Positions 5,519 through 9,959 of a stretch of DNA of 9,959 nt are shown here, one piece after another. Location of the stretch: NCBI GenBank assembly GCA_030604505.1, contig JAUVVT010000029.1:1-9959 (forward strand), in the 5' to 3' direction. Every line of letters begins with the position of its first letter. The first letter of the stretch is position 1. The stretch comes from a bacterium. GTDB taxonomy: Bacteria; SM23-31; JAUVVT01. A model generated the notes under the pieces. That model saw only the letters and a list, made by a program, of their open reading frames with translations, was not told the DNA's origin and ran no database searches. The position numbers and the translations under genes were made by a program.

Positions 5519-6760
5519 ATGACGTTTGCAGAGAAAATATTGTCGGTTAAATCTGGAGTTGATAGAGTTCAAGCGGGTGAAATTGTTGAAGTTGAACCTG
5601 ATTTTATTATGTCTCACGATAATACTGCCTCTATAATAAAGACATTTGAAGAAATCGGTGTAAAAGAGGTTTTTAACCGGGATAGGGTTACTGTTTTTCT
5701 TGACCATTGTGTTCCTGCCGCTAATGAGGAACATGCGAAAAATCACGATGATATAAGAAAATTTGTAAGAGAGCAAAAGATAGAGAATTTTTTTGACATA
5801 AGTTATGGAGTATGCCATCAGGTATTTTGTGAGATGGGTTTTGCAAAACCGGGTGAGTTAATTCTTGGAGCGGATTCACACACCACGACATACGGTGCAT
5901 TCGGGTGTTTTTCTGCTGGTATAGGAAGGTCGGAGCTCGCTGTTATACTTGCATCTGGAAAAATGTGGCTCAAGGTTCCATCATCCGTAAAGATTATTGT
6001 AGAAGGTAGTTTTCAGAAAGGCGTTTCTGCAAAGGACTTGATTTTAAGGATTATTGGAGATATCGGAAGTGATGGTGCGCTTTATAAGTCGGTTGAAATT
6101 CATGGAGATGGATTACAGAATATATCTATGGAAAGCCGGATGGTTTTGACAAATATGTCTGCTGAGGCGGGTGCAAAAAATGCATATATTCCGCCGGATA
6201 AGACCGCAGTTGACTGGCTTGTAACAAAAGGTGTAAAAGATTTTAATCCGATTTATCCCGATGATGATGCGGAATATGAAAAGGTTCTGAAATACAATCT
6301 GAATAAACTCGTGCCTCTGGTTGCCTGTCCCGATTCAGTTGATAATGTAAAGGAGGTTTCGGAGGTAGAGGGGACAAAAATAGACCAGATAGTTATCGGG
6401 ACCTGTACAAACGGGCGATTGGAAGACCTTGAAACAGCGGCAGATATACTAAAAGATAAAAAGACAGCAAAGGATGTCCGCCTTCTGATTTTTCCTGCAT
6501 CGAAGGAAGTATATCTTGAATCACTTAAAAAAGGAATAATAGAGATACTTGCAGAAGCAGGCGGTATAATTATGAATCCGGGCTGCGGTCCCTGTCTTGG
6601 AGCACATCAGGGAATTTTAGCCGATGGAGAAGTCTGCCTTTCTACTTCAAATAGAAACTTCAAAGGAAGAATGGGCGGAAGTAAATCAAAAATATTTCTA
6701 TCAAGTCCGGCAATCGCAGCCGCCTCTGCGTTAACAGGAAAAATAAATTACTTTCTTTGA
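5519..6760 (+). CDS. leuC: Aconitase-family dehydratase large subunit (3-isopropylmalate dehydratase / homoaconitase type)
   Basis: A 413-residue large subunit of a two-subunit hydro-lyase, shorter than the E. coli LeuC class (about 466) and matching the archaeal-type LeuC/HacA/Dmd group. The [4Fe-4S] ligands are C296 (GTCTNGR) and C356/C359 (GCGPC). Other family blocks are VFLDHCVPA (59-67), GADSHTTTYGA (117-127) and SNRNFKGRMG (377-386). It isomerises a 2-hydroxy di- or tricarboxylic acid to its 3-hydroxy isomer, via dehydration and rehydration, in the cytosol. Substrate could be 2-isopropylmalate, citrate or a homocitrate analogue; the paired small subunit carries most of that specificity. 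AAAAGGA lies 5 nt before the ATG. The last codons (NYFL, TGA) lie inside a palindromic repeat (6747-6772). First gene of an operon with the small subunit and a decarboxylating dehydrogenase. Confidence 0.85.
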   Translation: MTFAEKILSVKSGVDRVQAGEIVEVEPDFIMSHDNTASIIKTFEEIGVKEVFNRDRVTVFLDHCVPAANEEHAKNHDDIRKFVREQKIENFFDISYGVCHQVFCEMGFAKPGELILGADSHTTTYGAFGCFSAGIGRSELAVILASGKMWLKVPSSVKIIVEGSFQKGVSAKDLILRIIGDIGSDGALYKSVEIHGDGLQNISMESRMVLTNMSAEAGAKNAYIPPDKTAVDWLVTKGVKDFNPIYPDDDAEYEKVLKYNLNKLVPLVACPDSVDNVKEVSEVEGTKIDQIVIGTCTNGRLEDLETAADILKDKKTAKDVRLLIFPASKEVYLESLKKGIIEILAEAGGIIMNPGCGPCLGAHQGILADGEVCLSTSNRNFKGRMGGSKSKIFLSSPAIAAASALTGKINYFL

Positions 6761-6772
6761 AAAGAAAGTAAT
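6747..6772 (+). repeat. Palindrome, module B (copy 2), overlapping the leuC 3' end
   Basis: A perfect 12-bp stem with left arm ATTACTTTCTTT around GA. The stop codon TGA (6758-6760) lies at its tip, so the left arm encodes the last residues of the large subunit. Relative to the copy at 4168 the central dinucleotide is inverted (GA instead of TC). Confidence 0.85.
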
Positions 6773-6788
6773 CAAAGAAACTTTAACC

Positions 6789-6817
6789 AAATTTTTCCCT
6801 CGTAAGATGAAAAATTT
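6789..6817 (+). repeat. Decayed module C palindrome in the leuC-leuD gap
   Basis: AAATTTTTC (6789-6797) pairs with GAAAAATTT (6809-6817). The centre CCTCGTAAGAT is a mutated form of the CCCCTCGTATGAGG centre seen at 4098. It ends immediately before the leuD Shine-Dalgarno (AAAGGGA). Confidence 0.6.
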
Positions 6818-6828
6818 AAAGGGATGTT

Positions 6829-7329
6829 ATGATAATAAAAGGAAAGGTCTGGAAATACGGGGACAATGTAAATACGGACGTAATTTATCCGGGTAAATAT
6901 ACTTATATCAGATGTTCGCCTGAAGAGATGGCAGGGCATGCCCTGGAAGTGATTGACCCGGACTTTTCAGGCAGTGTTGCTGAAGGAGATGTAATAGCAG
7001 CAGGCAAAAACTTTGGCTGCGGGAGTTCGAGGGAACAGGCAGCACAGTGTCTGAAATATGCAGGTATTAGCGCAGTTATCGGGAAGTCATTTGCAAGGAT
7101 ATTTTTCAGGAATGCTATAAATAACGGACTTCTGGTTATAGAATCGGAGGAAGCATCTGAAAATTTATCCACAGGAGATGAAATTAGTATTGATACGGAA
7201 GAAGGGACAATAAAATCTGGTAAAATGGTTTTTAACTTTGCTCCGCTTCCGGATTTTTTTTCAGAAATTATAGAATGCGGAGGTATAATCCCATATACAA
7301 GAAAGAGGTTAAAGGTAAACGGGATTTAA
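6829..7329 (+). CDS. leuD: Aconitase-family dehydratase small subunit (LeuD/HacB type)
   Basis: A 166-residue swivel-domain subunit that completes the active site of the large subunit encoded 68 nt upstream. Diagnostic blocks are DNVNTDVI (12-19), GCGSSREQA (63-71, holding the substrate-binding SSR) and SFARIFFRNAINNG (87-100). The substrate-discriminating loop after PGKY reads TYIRC (25-29). Compared with my recollection of the usual isopropylmalate (YLVx) and homoaconitate (YLRx) signatures it has one extra residue and matches neither cleanly, though an Arg is present. Specificity is therefore left open. AAAGGGA lies 4 nt before the ATG. Confidence 0.85.
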   Translation: MIIKGKVWKYGDNVNTDVIYPGKYTYIRCSPEEMAGHALEVIDPDFSGSVAEGDVIAAGKNFGCGSSREQAAQCLKYAGISAVIGKSFARIFFRNAINNGLLVIESEEASENLSTGDEISIDTEEGTIKSGKMVFNFAPLPDFFSEIIECGGIIPYTRKRLKVNGI

Positions 7330-7357
7330 AAAGCTTTAAAAGAAGGATTAATTTAAG

Positions 7358-8479
7358 ATGTCGAAATATAAGATTGCACTTCTGCCGGGAGACGGTATTG
7401 GGAATGATGTGATGGATGCTGCAGGGATTGTTCTTGATAAAATCGGTCTTGATGCTGAATACAAAGTTGGCGATATTGGATGGAAATTTTGGATTTCTGA
7501 AGGAAATCCTCTTCCTGAACGGACAATCGAGATGCTCAAAGGATGTAAGTGTGCGCTTTTTGGAGCAATAACCTCAAAGCCGAAAGAAGAAGCAGAAAAA
7601 GAATTAAGCGATAATCTAAAAAATAAAGGTTTTGTTTATTCAAGTCCGATAGTAAAACTCAGAAAGGAATTTGACCTTTATGCAAATATAAGACCCTGCA
7701 GGGCGTTCCCGGGAAATCCTCTTAATTACAGGGATGATATTGATATAGTTATCTTTAGAGAAAACACAGAAGACCTTTACAGCGGTGTAGAGTTTTTTCC
7801 TCTGCCTGAAGAATTAAGGGAAACACTAATGAAATACAGTACAAATATGGCACAATATTCAATGGCTGCTAATAGTGAAATAGCTGTTTCATGCCGAATT
7901 CTTACCAAAAATGGATGCAGGAGGATTGTAAAATCTGCTTTTGAATATGCCAAGAGCAACGGGTATAAATCGGTTACCATCGTGGAAAAGCCGAACGTGG
8001 TTAGGGAGACGAGTGGATTGATGCTTAGAGAATCAAGGGATGTCGCACGTAATTACTATCCTGATGTGGAATTATGGGAGGCAAATGTTGATGCGATGGC
8101 GATGTGGCTTATAAAAAATCCACAGGATTATGGAATAATAGCTACTTCAAATATGTTCGGGGATATAATTTCAGACTAGAGCGCTCAACTTGTAGGCGGG
8201 CTCGGATTTGCATCGAGCGGAAATGTTGGTGATAACTTTGCGGTTTTTGAGCCGACTCACGGGTCGGCACCGAAGTATGCCGGAAAATATAAGGTAAATC
8301 CAATAGCTATAATACTTTCGGTTAAACTTATGCTTGAATATCTTAACGAAAAAGAATGGGCGAAAAGATTAGAGAATGCAATTGCAAACATAATCAAGGA
8401 AAGTCACGTCAAAACGTATGATATGGGGGGTAATTCTACTACAATCGAAGTAGCAAAAGAAATTGTTAGCTTTCTTTGA
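7358..8479 (+). pseudogene. Isocitrate/isopropylmalate dehydrogenase-family gene interrupted by one in-frame TAG
   Basis: Read through, this encodes 373 residues, normal length for a beta-decarboxylating dehydrogenase that oxidises a 2-(R)-hydroxy-3-carboxy acid with NAD(P). Residues 1-273 precede a TAG at 8177-8179; 99 more codons in the same frame end at TGA 8477-8479. Seen in the first part: LLPGDGIG (8-15), SPIVKLRKEFDLYANIRP (96-113) with substrate-binding arginines, RENTEDLYSG (134-143, catalytic Tyr141), VEKPN (209-213, catalytic Lys211) and metal-binding D245, D269 and D273. Seen after the stop: AQLVGGLGFASSGNVGD and the cofactor-binding loop EPTHGSAPKYAGK. The stop replaces the usual Leu of the GDIxSDL block, one base from TTG. 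Truncation there would lose the cofactor site. Options: true nonsense mutation, sequencing error, or readthrough. Isocitrate, isopropylmalate and homoisocitrate remain possible substrates. AGAAGGA precedes the ATG; third gene of the operon. Confidence 0.85.
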
Positions 8480-8530
8480 AAAGATAAGGCAGTAAAAAAT
8501 GAAAATTAACTGTAATTACTTCTTTTTGTA

Positions 8531-8560
8531 TTGTCATTTTTCAAAAATAGTAAATACAAA
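8531..8560 (+). promoter_or_regulatory. Candidate promoter of the duplicated membrane protein gene
   Basis: TTGTCA (8531-8536), 18-nt spacer, TACAAA (8555-8560). Transcription would begin at about 8566-8567, on the GTG start codon, implying a leaderless message. The -10 match is only moderate. Confidence 0.35.
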
Positions 8561-8565
8561 TAAAG

Positions 8566-9180
8566 GTGGGAGTTAAAATTATTAAAGAAATTTTCAAAGA
8601 ACTAAGAAGACATACCCCCTTTACTATCTTTGGTGCTGTCACCGGGATAGTTGTTATGGGGCTCTTTTATAATATTCCGAATGATATTTCTTATAGTATT
8701 TTTTATATACTGCACCCGGGTCACGTTCTTTTAAGTTCTTTTGCCACTGCATCAATGTATAAATTACACTGCCAAAAACCCAGATTATTGACTATAATTT
8801 TAATTGGCTATGTCGGCTCAATTGGCATAGCTACATTAAGTGATTCAATCATTCCTTATCTGGGAGAAACTCTTCTTGAGCTTCCAAATAGAGAAATTCA
8901 TCTGGGATTTATTGAAGAATGGGCAATAGTAAATCCTCTGGCTTTTATAGGTATTGCAGTCGCTTATTTTATACCAAAAACTAAATTTCCTCACGCAGGG
9001 CATGTTCTGTTGAGTACGTGGGCATCTTTGTTTCATATTATTATGGCTATGGGAGGAACAATAAACTGGATTTTAGTCATTGCTGTATTTTTATTTTTGT
9101 TCGTTGCGGTTTGGATACCTTGTTGTTTGAGCGATATTATATTTCCTCTCTTGTTCGTCAAGGAAAGAACTGAGGAATAA
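8566..9180 (+). CDS. Unrecognised six-helix membrane protein with internal duplication (HxGHVLLS / LSDxIxP)
   Basis: A 204-residue integral membrane protein. I do not recognise a named family. Hydrophobic segments lie at about 19-35, 45-65, 74-99, 120-136, 143-163 and 168-198. Two halves repeat the same signature: HPGHVLLSS (50-58) then LSDSIIP (91-97), and HAGHVLLST (143-151) then LSDIIFP (188-194). Each half has three helices, so the repeats should lie in opposite orientations. Charges agree: basic N-terminus, KLHCQKPR and IPKTKFP on one side, acidic loop 101-118 on the other. Conserved His, Asp and a Cys pair (C186-C187) would suit a metal or proton-coupled role, but that is inference. The start is uncertain: GTG at 8566 has no Shine-Dalgarno, while GGTGGGAG at this very site could instead serve an ATT start at 8578. 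It is 86 nt from the dehydrogenase gene. Confidence 0.8.
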   Translation: MGVKIIKEIFKELRRHTPFTIFGAVTGIVVMGLFYNIPNDISYSIFYILHPGHVLLSSFATASMYKLHCQKPRLLTIILIGYVGSIGIATLSDSIIPYLGETLLELPNREIHLGFIEEWAIVNPLAFIGIAVAYFIPKTKFPHAGHVLLSTWASLFHIIMAMGGTINWILVIAVFLFLFVAVWIPCCLSDIIFPLLFVKERTEE

Positions 9181-9187
9181 ATTAGAC

Positions 9188-9206
9188 ACCTTTTTTTAAA
9201 AAAGGT
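9188..9206 (+). repeat. Palindrome, module A (copy 2)
   Basis: ACC plus T-run pairs with A-run plus GGT, starting 7 nt after the stop codon of the membrane protein gene. The flanking GACACC...GGTATCC matches copy 1 with one change, which would be a G-U wobble on the - strand. It may serve as a terminator. Confidence 0.75.
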
Positions 9207-9253
9207 ATCCCCTCCGCAGAGAAGATCCGCTTGGTCGGAAATAACTCTAAATT

Positions 9254-9281
9254 AAATCTCCCCTCATATGAGGGGAGATTT
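9254..9281 (+). repeat. Perfect palindrome, module C (copy 2)
   Basis: A 12-bp stem with left arm AAATCTCCCCTC and an ATAT centre; all 28 nt form one perfect palindrome. Compared with copy 1 at 4098, the T-to-C change in the left arm is matched by a compensating A-to-G change in the right arm, so pairing is kept. Confidence 0.85.
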
Positions 9282-9293
9282 GTTTAAAGTTTT

Positions 9294-9310
9294 ACCCGCC
9301 AGAGGCGGGT
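9294..9310 (+). repeat. GC-rich hairpin, module D
   Basis: ACCCGCC (9294-9300) pairs with GGCGGGT (9304-9310) around AGA. It is far more GC-rich than its surroundings and occupies the place after the module C linker that module A takes at 4146. Confidence 0.75.
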
Positions 9311-9321
9311 CCTTCGGATTG

Positions 9322-9347
9322 CTTATTTCTTTTTCAAAAGAAGTAAG
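9322..9347 (+). repeat. Palindrome, module B (copy 3)
   Basis: CTTATTTCTTTT (9322-9333) pairs with 9336-9347 around TC, with one pair that becomes a wobble in + strand RNA. Same size and centre as the copy at 4168. Confidence 0.7.
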
Positions 9348-9382
9348 TAAAAAAAATGTTTTTAATTTGGTAAAAAATTATT

Positions 9383-9398
9383 AAATTAACGTTAATTT
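9383..9398. promoter_or_regulatory. 16-nt AT-rich palindrome upstream of tRNA-Ser
   Basis: AAATTAACGTTAATTT is a perfect palindrome ending 8 nt before the tRNA. It could be a protein-binding site on the tRNA promoter, or part of the promoter itself. No convincing -35/-10 pair is visible here. Confidence 0.35.
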
Positions 9399-9406
9399 TA
9401 AAAATA

Positions 9407-9490
9407 GGAAAGGTGTCCGAGTGGCTGAAGGAGCACGCTTGGAAAGCGTGTGAGGCCAAAACCTCCGGGGGTTCGAATCCCCCCTTTCCG
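9407..9490 (+). tRNA. tRNA-Ser (anticodon GGA)
   Basis: A class II tRNA close to E. coli tRNA-Ser(GGA). The acceptor starts GGAAAGG, U8 is present, the D-arm reads TCCGAGTGGCTGAAGGA, and the anticodon stem CACGC/GCGTG encloses TTGGAAA, giving anticodon GGA for UCC/UCU codons. A long variable arm (GAGG/CCTC) and TTCGAAT T-loop follow. Only six C residues separate the T-loop from TTTCC, one fewer than needed for a 5-bp T-stem plus 7-bp acceptor, so one stem is short by a pair. The discriminator base is G and the CCA end is not encoded. It is flanked by a palindrome island upstream and by about 180 nt of AT-rich DNA without genes downstream. Confidence 0.95.
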
Positions 9491-9675
9491 CAAGGTTAAT
9501 TATATGTATTAATAGTTATCAATTTTATTTAAAAATCTGACCTGCGTGATATTGTAAAAGGAAAACAATCCCTATTTCAATTTATAAAGAGATTCTTTCA
9601 TTTTTCAGGCAGTTGTCGAAAAGATTTTAAAATATTCAAAAATAATATTTGTTAAAATATTGAACTTAGTAATAA

Positions 9676-9959
9676 TTGAAAAAGAATATATTTAGAAGTT
9701 CCCATCGGGCGATGGGGACAAATTTTGAGATAATTATTGCATCTGAAAAGGATGAGTACCATCTTCGTATTCTTACTGAATGGCTCTTTGAAAGTTTAGA
9801 CCGTTATGAAAATAATATGAGTTTGTTTATTGAGGGGAGTGATGTTGAATATATAAACAGATTTGCCGGGCAGAGAGAGGTGAGAATATCGCCCGAGGTT
9901 TATGAGATAATAAAAACTGCAAAAGATTATTCGCAGATTACGGGAGGATACTTCGATAT
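9676..9959 (+). CDS. apbE: ApbE-family FAD:protein FMN transferase, N-terminal part (cut by window end)
   Basis: The first 94 codons of an ApbE-type flavin transferase, which attaches FMN to Thr/Ser of Na+-translocating or electron-transport proteins. Recognisable are HRAMGTNFEI, the family's N-terminal block, DRYENNMSLF, a SDVEYINRFAG stretch typical of the S-D-x-x-x-x-N motif, VRISPEVYEI, and TGGYFD just before the window ends. Because the block starts before the ATG at 9712, translation probably begins at TTG 9676; a stop at 9673-9675 excludes anything longer. No Shine-Dalgarno is visible. With that start there is no signal peptide or lipobox, unlike many exported ApbE proteins, unless the window or assembly misleads. 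Residues farther on, including the metal site, are outside the window. Confidence 0.8.
   Translation, partial: MKKNIFRSSHRAMGTNFEIIIASEKDEYHLRILTEWLFESLDRYENNMSLFIEGSDVEYINRFAGQREVRISPEVYEIIKTAKDYSQITGGYFD

Noticed and set aside
5462..5818. 118-residue - strand frame across the leuC promoter and start
   Set aside because: Composition is AT-driven (Ile/Asn/Phe/Tyr), no domain is recognisable and it overlaps the start of a conserved gene.
8177..8179. Pyrrolysine at the amber codon
   Set aside because: The position is normally a buried Leu in this enzyme family, no methylamine methyltransferase or pyl gene is seen, and pyrrolysine is not known in these dehydrogenases.
8499..8576. 25-codon ORF between the dehydrogenase and the membrane protein gene, overlapping the latter's start
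   Set aside because: Only a weak purine stretch precedes it, the peptide has no recognisable features, and short ORFs are expected in AT-rich spacer. A leader-peptide role cannot be excluded but is not supported.
9491..9675. Possible gene or small RNA downstream of the tRNA
   Set aside because: No open frame with a ribosome site, no stable stem beyond short AT-rich inverted repeats (for example ATTGT...ACAAT near 9550), and no convincing promoter.
9698..9720. Hairpin with CCCATCG/CGATGGG arms resembling the intergenic modules
   Set aside because: It lies inside the likely ApbE coding region and encodes part of the conserved SSHRAMGT block, so it is more simply explained by the codons.

Overview
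This is an AT-rich stretch from a bacterium whose identity I cannot pin to a phylum. Two exported proteins with cleavable signal peptides (a Spy/LTxxQ-type protein and an RseB/LolA-like protein) sit around an ECF sigma factor and a membrane-bound zinc-finger anti-sigma factor. This implies a Gram-negative-type envelope. The archaeal-type aconitase-family subunits and the sequence divergence of most genes suggest a poorly sampled, possibly uncultivated lineage. The sequence alone does not prove that.

Layout. 1-3190: an envelope-stress type cluster on the + strand: Spy-like protein, ECF sigma factor, anti-sigma factor, and RseB-like sensor, with the last two genes overlapping by 14 nt. 3191-5041: an SDR oxidoreductase and lipA (lipoyl synthase), separated by a run of palindromes. 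5042-5518: a noncoding stretch on the + strand that holds a 54-residue single-pass membrane protein gene on the - strand, its terminator, and the promoter of the next operon. 5519-8479: a three-gene operon made of the large and small subunits of an aconitase/isopropylmalate dehydratase-family enzyme and an isocitrate/isopropylmalate dehydrogenase-family gene interrupted by one in-frame TAG. 8566-9180: an unrecognised six-helix membrane protein with an internal duplication. 9181-9675: a palindrome island, a tRNA-Ser(GGA) gene and AT-rich spacer. 9676-end: the start of an ApbE-type FMN transferase, cut by the window edge.

How the genes work together. In the first cluster the anti-sigma factor should hold the sigma factor at the inner membrane and the RseB-like protein should gate its release. 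The Spy-like chaperone is a plausible target gene. In the 5519-8479 operon, the dehydratase isomerises a hydroxy-tricarboxylate or isopropylmalate-type acid and the dehydrogenase oxidatively decarboxylates the product. This is either leucine biosynthesis, the citrate-to-2-oxoglutarate segment, or a homologous chain-extension step. No leuA or citrate synthase is present to decide. lipA supplies the cofactor of 2-oxoacid dehydrogenases but is not evidently part of that operon.

Most worth a second look: the duplicated HxGHVLLS/LSDxIxP membrane protein, which looks like an inverted-repeat transporter; the mosaic of interchangeable palindromic modules between genes; the single amber codon in an otherwise intact dehydrogenase; and two GTG-start genes whose promoters imply leaderless mRNAs.
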